The notes under the pieces: model-generated
The model's input: the letters and a program-made list of their open reading frames with translations, nothing else
What the model was told of the DNA's origin: nothing
Database searches by the model: none
Translations under genes and position numbers: made by a program
Part shown: positions 10,318 through 18,375 of the stretch, piece after piece
Layout: each line of letters opens with the position of its first letter
Numbering within the stretch: the first letter of the stretch is position 1
NCBI RefSeq assembly: GCF_000429085.1
Contig: NZ_AUBE01000003.1
Coordinates: forward strand, 389,215 to 453,214
DNA: 64,000 nucleotides
Source: Streptomyces flavidovirens DSM 40150
Lineage (GTDB): Bacteria; Actinomycetota; Actinomycetes; Streptomycetales; Streptomycetaceae
Reading direction: 5' to 3'

Positions 10318-11090
10318 CAGTGCGGCACGACGCGATACACGTGGACGGCGCGCACTTCGCCTTCACCGACAGGTGGGGCGGGGTGAGCGCCGTTCCGTAC
10401 GAAGAGCTCAACCTCGGCGGCGCGGTCGGCGACGACCCCGCCGCCGTGCGCGGGAACCGGGAACTGGCCGCCAGGTCACTCGGCCTCGACCCGGACCTGG
10501 TCGTCTGGATGAACCAGGTGCACGGGCGGGACGTCGCCGTGGTCGAAGGACCGTGGGGCGACGCCGAAGTTCCTTCCGTGGACGCGGTCGTGACCACCCG
10601 GCGCGGGCTCGCCCTCGCCGTACTCACCGCGGACTGCACACCCGTTCTGCTGGCCGACCCCGTCGCCGGTGTCGCGGCCGCCGCGCACGCCGGGCGCCCC
10701 GGCATGGTCGCGGGGGTCGTTCCCGCCGCAGTCGAGGCGATGATCACACTGGGCGCCGATCCTTCCCGTATCACCGCGCGTACGGGGCCCGCCGTCTGCG
10801 GACGCTGCTACGAAGTCCCGGCGCGGATGCGGGACGAGGTCGCGCAGGTGGTGCCCGCGGCGTGGTCGCAGACCAGTTGGGGCACACCGGCCGTCGATGT
10901 GAGCGCCGGAGTGCACGCCCAGCTCGAAGCGCTCGGGGTGCGCGACCGGTGGCAGTCGCCGGTGTGCACGCTGGAGTCGGGCGACCACTTCTCGTACCGC
11001 CGCGACCGCACCACGGGGCGGCTCGCCGGATATGTCTGGCTAGGGGCCACCTCCGGTGCCCCTGAGGCCACGGGGGCAGGTAGGACATGA
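10314..11090 (+). CDS. pgeF: Multicopper polyphenol oxidase-fold purine nucleoside phosphorylase (YfiH/PgeF)
   Basis: Members of this family act on purine nucleosides and in E. coli affect peptidoglycan precursor editing. The 258-residue product has the metal-site segments [30 protein letters not shown] and [12 protein letters not shown]. The GTG start overlaps the ftsZ stop (GTGA) and its stop overlaps the ATG of the next gene, placing it firmly in the ftsZ operon. The editing role is established in E. coli only; extension to this organism is inference. Confidence 0.88.
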   Translation: MTVRHDAIHVDGAHFAFTDRWGGVSAVPYEELNLGGAVGDDPAAVRGNRELAARSLGLDPDLVVWMNQVHGRDVAVVEGPWGDAEVPSVDAVVTTRRGLALAVLTADCTPVLLADPVAGVAAAAHAGRPGMVAGVVPAAVEAMITLGADPSRITARTGPAVCGRCYEVPARMRDEVAQVVPAAWSQTSWGTPAVDVSAGVHAQLEALGVRDRWQSPVCTLESGDHFSYRRDRTTGRLAGYVWLGATSGAPEATGAGRT

Positions 11091-11806
11091 CGGACCGTAA
11101 GCAGCAACTCGCCGCGAATCTGGCGCGGGTGGAGGAACGTATCGCCGCCGCGTGCGCGGCGGCGGGGCGGGCGCGTGACGAGGTGACCCTGATCGTGGTC
11201 ACCAAGACGTACCCCGCGAGCGATGTGCGTCTGCTCGCCGAACTCGGCGTACGCCACGTCGCGGAGAACAAGGACCAGGAAGCCGCCCCCAAGGCGGCCG
11301 AGTCGGCGGACCTGCCGGTCAGCTGGCATTTCGTCGGACAGCTCCAGACCAACAAGGTCCGTTCTGTGGCGAGTTACGCCGATGTGGTGCAGTCCGTGGA
11401 CCGCGCCAAGCTCGTCACGGCGCTGTCAACCGCGGCGGTACGGGCCGGCCGCGAGCTCGACTGCCTCATCCAGGTCGCCCTCGACGCGGAGTCGGGCGAG
11501 CGGGGGGAGCGCGGCGGCGTCGCGCCCGACGGCATCGGGGAGTTGGCCGCGAAGGTGGCCGAAGCACCGGGCCTGAGGCTCGGCGGGCTGATGACCGTCG
11601 CGCCGCTCGCCGGACCGTACGCGGGACGTGAACAGGCGGCGTTCGAGCGGCTGATGGAATTCTCATCCACCCTGCGCGCCGCTCATCCTGCTGCGAACAT
11701 GGTCTCGGCAGGGATGAGTGCGGACCTTGAGCAGGCCGTGGCCGCCGGAGCGACACATGTACGCGTCGGTACTGCGGTGCTCGGAGTCCGACCCCGGCTC
11801 GGGTAA
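11087..11806 (+). CDS. YggS-family pyridoxal phosphate homeostasis protein
   Basis: This is a single-domain alanine-racemase-fold protein that binds pyridoxal phosphate and helps maintain B6 and amino-acid balance; it is not a known racemase. The lysine in VVTKTYPASDV (about residue 36) should carry the cofactor, and WHFVGQLQTNKVR and GLMTVAPL are conserved family segments. The 239-residue length is typical. The ATG overlaps the pgeF stop. Confidence 0.92.
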   Translation: MTDRKQQLAANLARVEERIAAACAAAGRARDEVTLIVVTKTYPASDVRLLAELGVRHVAENKDQEAAPKAAESADLPVSWHFVGQLQTNKVRSVASYADVVQSVDRAKLVTALSTAAVRAGRELDCLIQVALDAESGERGERGGVAPDGIGELAAKVAEAPGLRLGGLMTVAPLAGPYAGREQAAFERLMEFSSTLRAAHPAANMVSAGMSADLEQAVAAGATHVRVGTAVLGVRPRLG

Positions 11807-11947
11807 CGTCGCGAAGCAAGTCGGACCACAGCAGAAAATATGGTCATTCCCACTGATAGGTGGGCGGGCCGAGTGGATCGCGGGCACTTGGTGACGCTGC
11901 AACGTTGGCAACAAGGGCGATCCACCACAGAGCGGAGGACTCAGAGA

Positions 11948-12565
11948 ATGGCCGGCGCGATGCGCAAGATGGCGGTCTACCTCGGCCTCGTGGAGGACGA
12001 TGGGTACGACGGCCGGGGTTTCGATCCCGATGACGATTTCGAGCCCGAGCCGGAGCCCGAGCGGGAGCACCGCCGGCACCAGCCCCCGCACCAGGAGCGG
12101 CACGAAGAGCCCGTCCGCGTGGTGCAGCCGCCCGCGCAGCGCGAGCCGGTGCCCCACTCCGTTCCGCTTCCGGCAGAAAGCGGACGACCGGCACGTATCG
12201 CCCCCGTGGCATCCATCACACCTGAACGTCCGAACCTGGAGAAGAACGCGCCGGTGATCATGCCCAAGGTTGTGTCCGAGCGGGAGCCCTACCGCATCAC
12301 CACGCTGCACCCGCGGACCTACAACGAGGCCCGTACCATCGGGGAACACTTCCGCGAGGGCACTCCGGTGATCATGAATCTGACCGAGATGGATGACACG
12401 GACGCGAAGCGACTTGTCGACTTTGCCGCGGGACTCGTCTTCGGTCTGCATGGCAGCATTGAACGCGTGACGCAGAAGGTGTTCCTGTTGTCGCCTGCTA
12501 ACGTCGATGTCACGGCGGAGGACAAGGCCCGTATCGCAGAGGGCGGTTTCTTCAACCAGAGCTGA
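11948..12565 (+). CDS. sepF: Cell division protein SepF
   Basis: SepF binds the FtsZ C-terminus and tethers the Z-ring to the membrane in organisms lacking FtsA. I chose the ATG at 11948 because GGAGGA lies just upstream (near 11935) and the product starts with [14 protein letters not shown], the conserved amphipathic membrane-binding helix. The 205-residue protein then has an acidic/arginine-rich linker and a C-terminal DUF552 domain with [20 protein letters not shown] and [18 protein letters not shown] longer frame from 11840 lacks support. A 141-bp gap from the preceding gene may hold its own promoter. Confidence 0.95.
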   Translation: MAGAMRKMAVYLGLVEDDGYDGRGFDPDDDFEPEPEPEREHRRHQPPHQERHEEPVRVVQPPAQREPVPHSVPLPAESGRPARIAPVASITPERPNLEKNAPVIMPKVVSEREPYRITTLHPRTYNEARTIGEHFREGTPVIMNLTEMDDTDAKRLVDFAAGLVFGLHGSIERVTQKVFLLSPANVDVTAEDKARIAEGGFFNQS

Positions 12566-12636
12566 GACACGACACACGGAACGAAACCCGGCCGGGAGGC
12601 CGGAGCCACGAGAGCACGGGGAGAGGGAAGCGCGAG

Positions 12637-12921
12637 ATGAGCGTCGCACTACAGGTGATCTACATCGCGCTGATGTGCTTCCTGATCGTCCTGATCTTCC
12701 GGCTGGTCATGGATTACGTCTTCCAGTTCGCGCGCTCATGGGAACCCGGCAAGGCGATGGTGGTCGTTCTGGAGGCCACTTACACTGTCACCGATCCACC
12801 GCTCAAGCTTCTGCGGCGGTTCATTCCGCCGCTGCGTCTCGGGGGCGTGGCACTCGACCTGTCCTTCTTCGTTCTGATGATCATCGTTTACATCCTGATC
12901 AGCATTGTGGTCAGGCTGTGA
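12637..12921 (+). CDS. YggT-family membrane protein
   Basis: The 94-residue protein has two hydrophobic segments (about residues 5-28 and 68-92) joined by a short loop containing the family element TVTDPPLKLLRRFIPP. YggT proteins are common between sepF and divIVA in Gram-positive division clusters, but their biochemical role is unclear. The ATG follows GGGAGAGGG. Confidence 0.9.
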   Translation: MSVALQVIYIALMCFLIVLIFRLVMDYVFQFARSWEPGKAMVVVLEATYTVTDPPLKLLRRFIPPLRLGGVALDLSFFVLMIIVYILISIVVRL

Positions 12922-12970
12922 GCGATACGGTCTTGCCGACTGCCGACGACTACGTAGAGGTGAAGAAGAG

Positions 12971-14179
12971 ATGCCGTTGACCCCCGAGGACGTGCGGAAC
13001 AAGCAGTTCACGACCGTCCGCCTCCGAGAAGGCTATGACGAGGACGAGGTCGATGCCTTCCTCGACGAGGTCGAAGCTGAACTGACGCGCCTGCTGCGCG
13101 AGAACGAGGATCTGCGCGCGAAGCTGGCCGCCGCGACGCGTGCCGCCGCGCAGAACCAGCAGCAGCAGGGTATGCGCAAGCCGCCGGAGCAGCAGGATCG
13201 TCCCGGCGCGCCTGTGCCCGCCGCCATATCCGGTCCGCCGGTCCAGCAGCAGCCGCCGCAGATGGGTCCGCCCCAGCTGCCCGGCGCCCCGCAGCTTCCC
13301 GCCGGTCCCAGTGGTCACGGCCAGCAGGGCCAGCACGGCCAGGGTCAGCTCGGTCAGGGCCAGCACGGCCAGGGCCAGCACGGTCCCGGTCCGATGGGGC
13401 AGGGTCCCATGGGTCAGGGTCAGATGCAGGGCCAGATGGGCCAGCAGATGGGTCAGGGCCAAATGGGTCAGGGCCAGATGGGCCAGGGTCCCATGGGCGG
13501 TCCGATGGGCGGCCCCATGGGCGGCCACGGTCCGCAGCTCCCGCAGCCCGGCCAGGGCCCCGGCGGCGACAGCGCCGCGCGTGTGCTCTCGCTGGCGCAG
13601 CAGACCGCCGACCAGGCGATCGCCGAGGCCCGTTCCGAGGCCAACAAGATCGTCGGTGAGGCACGCAGCCGCGCCGAGGGTCTGGAGCGGGACGCCCGTG
13701 CGAAGGCGGACGCGCTGGAGCGGGACGCGCAGGAGAAGCACCGTGTGGCGATGGGCTCGCTGGAGTCGGCCCGCGCGACGCTGGAGCGCAAGGTCGAGGA
13801 CCTGCGCGGCTTCGAGCGCGAGTACCGGACCCGGCTGAAGTCCTACCTGGAGAGCCAGCTGCGTCAGCTGGAGACCCAGGCGGACGACTCGCTGGCTCCG
13901 CCGCGGACCCCGGCGACCGCGTCGCTGCCGCCGGCTCCGCAGATGAGCGGGTCGATGGCGCCGGCCGGTGCGGGTGCGATGGGGCACTCCATGGGTGGCA
14001 ACCCGTCGATGGGCGGCCACGGTGGTCCGTCCTCGAACGGTCCGTCGTACGGCGGCCAGCAGCAGATGTCGCCGGCGATGACTCAGCCGATGGCTCCGGT
14101 TCGGCCGCAGGCGCCGCAGCCGATGCAGCAGGCGCCTTCGCCGATGCGCGGGTTCCTGATCGACGAGGACGACAACTGA
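12971..14179 (+). CDS. divIVA: Polar growth determinant DivIVA (Wag31-like)
   Basis: DivIVA is the coiled-coil scaffold that marks hyphal tips and directs apical wall growth in Streptomyces. The ATG at 12971 gives the canonical start MPLTPEDVRNKQFTTVRLREGYDEDEVDAFLDEV at the residue level (positions 1-34), the lipid-binding DivIVA domain; the frame open from 12905 lacks this start. A short first coiled coil is followed by a low-complexity linker rich in Gln, Gly, Met and Pro (about residues 60-200), a second coiled coil (about 205-320), and a Pro/Met/Gly-rich tail. The product has 402 residues. It is the last gene of the cluster. Confidence 0.96.
   Translation: MPLTPEDVRNKQFTTVRLREGYDEDEVDAFLDEVEAELTRLLRENEDLRAKLAAATRAAAQNQQQQGMRKPPEQQDRPGAPVPAAISGPPVQQQPPQMGPPQLPGAPQLPAGPSGHGQQGQHGQGQLGQGQHGQGQHGPGPMGQGPMGQGQMQGQMGQQMGQGQMGQGQMGQGPMGGPMGGPMGGHGPQLPQPGQGPGGDSAARVLSLAQQTADQAIAEARSEANKIVGEARSRAEGLERDARAKADALERDAQEKHRVAMGSLESARATLERKVEDLRGFEREYRTRLKSYLESQLRQLETQADDSLAPPRTPATASLPPAPQMSGSMAPAGAGAMGHSMGGNPSMGGHGGPSSNGPSYGGQQQMSPAMTQPMAPVRPQAPQPMQQAPSPMRGFLIDEDDN
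13318..13540 (+). repeat. Degenerate GGCCAG/GGTCAG repeats inside divIVA
   Basis: Short near-identical units encoding alternating GQGQ, HGQ and MGQ/MGG residues are repeated through the divIVA linker. The array is coding and in frame. Its length is likely to vary between strains through slippage. Confidence 0.8.
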
Positions 14180-14220
14180 CGGGGGTGCGCGCGCTGAGCG
14201 CGTAGCCGTCGGCAGGCTGA

Positions 14221-14258
14221 GGGCCGGGCCCCGGGGATCTATCCCCGGGGCCCGGCCC
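14221..14258 (+). terminator. Rho-independent terminator closing the dcw cluster
   Basis: The arms 14221-14238 and 14241-14258 are perfectly complementary over 18 bases with only CT between them, giving a real loop of about four to six bases. CTTTCG follows. It lies 41 bp after the divIVA stop. Confidence 0.9.
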
Positions 14259-14360
14259 TTTCGCGTACGCGCGCGTACGGACGGCGCCTGCGGCGAGCTT
14301 GTTCCCCACCCCGCCCCTCCCCGCTGTGACATTGTGCGGCTCCGCCGCGCGAGGGGCGCC

Positions 14361-14398
14361 GCCCCAGACCCCGGTCCTCAAACGCCGGACGGGCTGAG
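14361..14398 (+). repeat. Dispersed intergenic repeat, copy 1
   Basis: The core is CTCAAACGCCGGACGGGCTG (14377-14396) preceded by GCCCCAGACCCCGGTC. Copies with the same core occur at 14425, 14529 (inverted), 37585, 50416 and 60393, always outside genes. Confidence 0.85.
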
Positions 14399-14424
14399 TA
14401 TGCCAGGGGTGCTGCCGGGGGTCC

Positions 14425-14462
14425 GCCCCGGACCCCGGTCCTCAAACGCCGGACGGGCTGAG
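14425..14462 (+). repeat. Dispersed intergenic repeat, copy 2
   Basis: It is nearly identical to the copy at 14361 over 38 bases, differing by one base in the flank (GCCCCGGACC instead of GCCCCAGACC). Confidence 0.85.
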
Positions 14463-14528
14463 GTGGCCGGGGTGGGTTGCTGGGGTTCCGGCCTGGGCCG
14501 GCTGAGAGTTGCCGCTGTGCGGCAATTC

Positions 14529-14550
14529 CAGCCCGTCCGGCGTTTGAGGA
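14529..14550 (-). repeat. Dispersed intergenic repeat, inverted copy 3
   Basis: The core appears here in reverse complement (CAGCCCGTCCGGCGTTTGAG, 14529-14548). Together with copy 2 it could form a large imperfect stem in RNA. Confidence 0.8.
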
Positions 14551-14618
14551 CGCGCCCGTAGGGCGTTCGGGGTCTGGGGCTTGCCCCAGGTCGGGGAGGG
14601 GCGGGTCGGGGAAACGTG

Positions 14619-14656
14619 AACGGGCCCGGTCGACACTCACGTCGGCCGGGCCCGTT
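14619..14656 (-). terminator. Terminator of ileS
   Basis: AACGGGCCCGG (14619-14629) pairs perfectly with CCGGGCCCGTT (14646-14656), and CGAC/GTCG extend the stem inside. Read on the minus strand, TTCACGTTTCCCC follows. It lies ten bases beyond the ileS stop. Confidence 0.8.
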
Positions 14657-14665
14657 CGCTGGAGG

Positions 14666-17600
14666 TTACGCCTCGGCCTTGCGGAGGCGGAAGGTCAGGG
14701 ACAGCCCCTCGTCCGTGAAGGGGGCGCCGTACGTGGCGTCCGCTTCCGACGAGGCGAAGTCCAGGGCCAGGACCTCGTCCGCGATCAGGGCCGCGTGCTC
14801 GGACAGGGCCGCCGCCGTCTCCGGGGAGTCCGCCGACCAGCGGACCGCGATGCGGTCCGCGACGTCCAGGCCGCTGTTCTTGCGCGCCTCCTGGATCAGG
14901 CGGATCGCGTCACGTGCCAGGCCCGCGCGCCGCAGCTCCGGGGTGATCTCCAGGTCGAGCGCGACCGTCGCGCCCGAGTCGGAGGCCACCGACCAGCCCT
15001 CACGCGGCGTCTCGGTGATGATCACCTCGTCGGGGGAGAGGGAGACCGTCTCGCCGTCGACCGCGACCGTCGCCGTTCCCTCGCGCAGGGCCAGGGAGAG
15101 CGCCGCCGCGTCCGCCTCCGCCACCGCCTTGGCCACCGCCTGGACGCCCTTGCCGAAGCGCTTGCCCAGCGCGCGGAAGTTCGCCTTGGCGGTGGTGTCG
15201 ACCAGGGAGCCGCCCACCTCCGAGAGGGAGGCGAGCGAGGAGACGTTCAGCTCCTCGGTGATCTGGGCCTGGAGCTCCGGAGTCAGGGACTCGAAGCCCG
15301 AGGCCGCCACCAGAGCGCGCGACAGTGGCTGGCGGGTCTTGACGCCCGACTCCGCGCGCGTCGCGCGGCCCAGCTCGACGAGGCGGCGTACCAGCGCCAT
15401 CTGCTGGGAGAGGGTGGGGTCGATGGCGGTCAGGTCGGGCTCGGGCCAGGTGGAGAGGTGGACCGACTCCGGGGCGCCGGGGGTGACGGGCACGATCATG
15501 TCCTGCCAGACCCGCTCGGTGATGAACGGGGTGAGCGGGGCCATCAGGCGGGTGACCGTCTCCACCACGTCGTGCAGGGTCCGCAGCGCCGCCTTGTCGC
15601 CCTGCCAGAAGCGGCGGCGGGAGCGGCGTACGTACCAGTTCGAGAGGTCGTCGACGAAGGCGGAGAGGAGCTTGCCCGCCCGCTGGGTGTCGTACGACTC
15701 CAGGGACTGGGTGACCTGGTCCGTCAGGGCGTGGAGCTCGGACAGGAGCCAGCGGTCCAGGACCGGGCGGTCCGCCGGAGCCGGGTCCGCGGCGCTGGGG
15801 GCCCAGTTCGACGTACGGGCGTACAGGGCCTGGAAGGCGACCGTGTTCCAGTACGTGAGGAGGGTTTTCCTCACCACCTCCTGGATCGTGCTGTGGCCTA
15901 CTCGGCGCGCCGCCCACGGCGAGCCGCCGGCCGCCATGAACCAGCGGACCGCGTCGGCGCCGTGCTGGTCCATGAGCGGGATGGGCTGGAGGATGTTGCC
16001 GAGGTGCTTCGACATCTTCCGGCCGTCCTCGGCGAGGATGTGGCCCAGGCAGACGACGTTCTCGTACGACGACTTGTCGAAGACCAGCGTGCCCACCGCC
16101 ATGAGCGTGTAGAACCAGCCGCGGGTCTGGTCGATCGCCTCCGAGATGAACTGCGCCGGGTAGCGCTGCTCGAAGAGCTCCTTGTTCTCGTACGGGTAGC
16201 CGTACTGCGCGAACGGCATCGAGCCCGAGTCGTACCAGGCGTCGATCACCTCGGGAACGCGCATCGCGGTCAGCGAGCAGCCCTCGCCGGTGCAGGGGAA
16301 GGTGACCGCGTCGATGTACGGGCGGTGCGGGTCCAGGGACGACTGGTCGGTGCCGGTGAGGTCCGAGAGCTCGGCCAGCGAACCCACGCACGTGAGGTGG
16401 TTGTCCTCGCAGCGCCAGATGGGCAGCGGGGTGCCCCAGTAGCGGTTGCGGGACAGCGCCCAGTCGATGTTGTTGTTCAGCCAGTCGCCGAAGCGGCCCT
16501 GCTTCACCGACTCCGGGAACCAGTTCGTCTTCTCGTTCTCGCGCAGCATCGCGTCCTTGACCGCGGTGGTCCTGATGTACCAGGACGGCTGTGCGTAGTA
16601 GAGGAGCGCGGTGTGGCAGCGCCAGCAGTGCGGGTAGCTGTGCTCGTACGGGGTGTGGCGGAAGAGCACACCGCGCGTGTCCAGGTCCGCGGTGAGGGCC
16701 TCGTCGGCCTTCTTGAAGAACTGGCCGCCGACGAGGGCGAGTTCCGGGGCGAAGGTGCCGTCGGGGAGCACCGGGTTGACGACCGGCAGGCCGTACGCCC
16801 GGCAGGTCCTGAGGTCGTCCTCACCGAAGGCGGGGGCCTGGTGGACCAGACCCGTGCCGTCCTCCGTCGTCACGTAGTCGGCGTTCACCACGAAGTGGGC
16901 CGGCTCCGGGAACTCCACGAGGGCGAAGGGGCGCTCGTACGTCCAGCGCTCCATCTCCGCGCCGGTGAAGGTCCGGCCCGTCGCCTCCCAGCCCTCGCCG
17001 AGGGACTTTTCGAGGAGGGGCTGGGCCACGACCAGCTTCTCCTCGCCGTTCGTCGCCACGGCGTACGTCACGTCGGGGTGGGCCGCCACCGCCGTGTTGG
17101 ACACCAGGGTCCAGGGGGTCGTCGTCCAGATCAGCAGCGCCGCCTCGCCCGCGAGCGGGCCCGAGGTGAGGGGGAAGCGGACGAAGACGGAAGGGTCTAC
17201 GACCGTCTCGTAACCCTGCGCCAGCTCGTGGTCGGACAGGCCGGTGCCGCAGCGGGGGCACCAGGGGGCGACGCGGTGATCCTGGACCAGCAGGTCCTTG
17301 TTGAAGATCTCCTTCAGCGACCACCAGACGGACTGGACGTACGACGGGTCCATGGTCCGGTACGCGTCGTCGAGGTCGACCCAGTAGCCCATGCGGGTCG
17401 TGAGCTCGGCGAAGGCGTCGGTGTGGCGGGTCACCGACTCGCGGCACTTCGCGTTGAACTCCGCGATGCCGTACTCCTCGATGTCCTTCTTGCCGTTGAA
17501 GCCCAGTTCCTTCTCGACGGCGAGCTCGACCGGCAGGCCGTGGCAGTCCCAGCCGGCCTTGCGGGCGACGTGGTAGCCGCGCATGGTGCGAAAGCGCGGG

Positions 17601-17809
17601 AAGACGTCCTTGAAGACGCGGGCCTCGATGTGGTGCGCGCCCGGCATGCCGTTGGCGGTGGGCGGGCCCTCGTAGAACACCCACTCCGGGCGTCCCTCGG
17701 ACTGTTCGAGACTCTTCGAGAAGACCTTGTTCTCGCGCCAGAAATCGAGCACGGCGTGCTCGAGCGCGGGAAGGTCGACCTGGGCGGGCACCTGGCGGTA
17801 CAGCGACAT
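14666..17809 (-). CDS. ileS: Isoleucyl-tRNA synthetase, IleRS2 type with GxHH motif
   Basis: The enzyme charges tRNA-Ile and edits valine. I chose the ATG at 17809 (MSLYRQVPAQ, 1047 residues) because GGAGGAA lies just upstream and the longer frame would run through the T-box leader. After residue 40 comes GPPTANGMPGAHHIEAR, where the class I HIGH signature is replaced by G-A-H-H (residues 57-60, bases 17630-17641). The KMSKS equivalent is GRKMSKHLGN (about residue 598). A large CP1 editing domain lies between them. The sequence style is that of eukaryote-like IleRS2 enzymes, which tolerate mupirocin. It is transcribed convergently with divIVA and regulated by the T-box upstream. Confidence 0.97.
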   Translation of the reverse strand: MSLYRQVPAQVDLPALEHAVLDFWRENKVFSKSLEQSEGRPEWVFYEGPPTANGMPGAHHIEARVFKDVFPRFRTMRGYHVARKAGWDCHGLPVELAVEKELGFNGKKDIEEYGIAEFNAKCRESVTRHTDAFAELTTRMGYWVDLDDAYRTMDPSYVQSVWWSLKEIFNKDLLVQDHRVAPWCPRCGTGLSDHELAQGYETVVDPSVFVRFPLTSGPLAGEAALLIWTTTPWTLVSNTAVAAHPDVTYAVATNGEEKLVVAQPLLEKSLGEGWEATGRTFTGAEMERWTYERPFALVEFPEPAHFVVNADYVTTEDGTGLVHQAPAFGEDDLRTCRAYGLPVVNPVLPDGTFAPELALVGGQFFKKADEALTADLDTRGVLFRHTPYEHSYPHCWRCHTALLYYAQPSWYIRTTAVKDAMLRENEKTNWFPESVKQGRFGDWLNNNIDWALSRNRYWGTPLPIWRCEDNHLTCVGSLAELSDLTGTDQSSLDPHRPYIDAVTFPCTGEGCSLTAMRVPEVIDAWYDSGSMPFAQYGYPYENKELFEQRYPAQFISEAIDQTRGWFYTLMAVGTLVFDKSSYENVVCLGHILAEDGRKMSKHLGNILQPIPLMDQHGADAVRWFMAAGGSPWAARRVGHSTIQEVVRKTLLTYWNTVAFQALYARTSNWAPSAADPAPADRPVLDRWLLSELHALTDQVTQSLESYDTQRAGKLLSAFVDDLSNWYVRRSRRRFWQGDKAALRTLHDVVETVTRLMAPLTPFITERVWQDMIVPVTPGAPESVHLSTWPEPDLTAIDPTLSQQMALVRRLVELGRATRAESGVKTRQPLSRALVAASGFESLTPELQAQITEELNVSSLASLSEVGGSLVDTTAKANFRALGKRFGKGVQAVAKAVAEADAAALSLALREGTATVAVDGETVSLSPDEVIITETPREGWSVASDSGATVALDLEITPELRRAGLARDAIRLIQEARKNSGLDVADRIAVRWSADSPETAAALSEHAALIADEVLALDFASSEADATYGAPFTDEGLSLTFRLRKAEA

Positions 17810-17814
17810 CGATT

Positions 17815-18060
17815 CCTCCGGCGGACTGTGACTTCCGTCGGAGGGACGAGAGCGCTGGGCTCCCGCGGTACCACCCTCCTTGGCCCCGGGCGGCGCCCGT
17901 GACCCCCTCATTGGGGCAGCGATGCCGGTTCTACTGGCCTTGCGTCCGTGGGCGGAGCCCACGGGTTCAAAGCTTTCTTCCGGCGGCTCAGGGGTGATGC
18001 TTCACGCCGCGCTCGCCGCCGGGCTCACACCGTCCCCGGATCGCTCTTGGCTGCGTACGA
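17815..18060 (-). promoter_or_regulatory. Translational T-box riboswitch leader of ileS
   Basis: On the minus strand, AGGAGGGTGGTACCGCGGGA (17880 down to 17861) is the conserved T-box element that pairs with the uncharged tRNA-Ile acceptor end. Downstream, CCTCCGACGG (17844-17835) can pair with CCGCCGGAGG (17824-17815) apart from one mismatch; the second arm contains the ileS ribosome-binding site, so the switch appears to sequester translation start rather than terminate transcription. A likely specifier codon is AUC at 17998-17996 in the context GUGAAGCAUCACCCC. The 5' boundary is approximate. Translational T-boxes on ileS are established for actinobacteria. Confidence 0.88.
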
Positions 18061-18375
18061 CGCTACTCGTCCCCTTCGAGGCCTTTCGCTGCGCCCAGTG
18101 TACGGGCCGGGGGACTGCGCGGCCGCCGGGTTTTCGCGCGGCGCCGGAGCGTACGCCGATAACCCGAATGGCCATACGCCGTCCTGCGGACTCCGCCCGC
18201 GCCCGCCGGAGCGGATTACCGGGCGGAGAGCTGGGCACAACCGATGCAGGCTCAGCGTGTCCGGCGTGCGGCGGGGCCGAACCGGCGGCGTGCCCCGTTG
18301 CCGCGGGGCTGGGGTCGACTTATCGTCCCAGCACGATGCGCGAGCAAGATCACAATATGTGAAGGGGCTGCGGCC
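18061..18375. other. Divergent promoter spacer between ileS and the dksA-like gene
   Basis: No convincing gene lies here. TACACT on the minus strand (18102-18097) could be the -10 of the ileS leader; I see no good -35. The last 30 bases before the plus-strand gene are AT-richer (GATCACAATATGTG) and probably hold its promoter or ribosome-binding region (GAAGGGG near 18361). Confidence 0.4.

Larger units (their letters stand above)
14259..14618. other. Gene-free spacer with dispersed repeat copies
   Basis: No coding frame here looks real. The stretch carries two direct copies (14361-14398, 14425-14462) and one inverted copy (14529-14550) of a repeat that also occurs in other intergenic gaps of the window, plus partial matches to its GGGGTCTGGGGC flank near 14569-14580. 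Confidence 0.7.

Noticed and set aside
13318..13540. Regular short repeats resembling a CRISPR array
   Set aside because: The repeats are in-frame codons of divIVA with no spacers of uniform length and no cas genes.
14477..17902. 1141-codon open frame on the plus strand opposite ileS
   Set aside because: It is the antisense shadow of ileS, created by GC bias at third positions. It has no family motifs and is rich in Arg, Gly and Glu.
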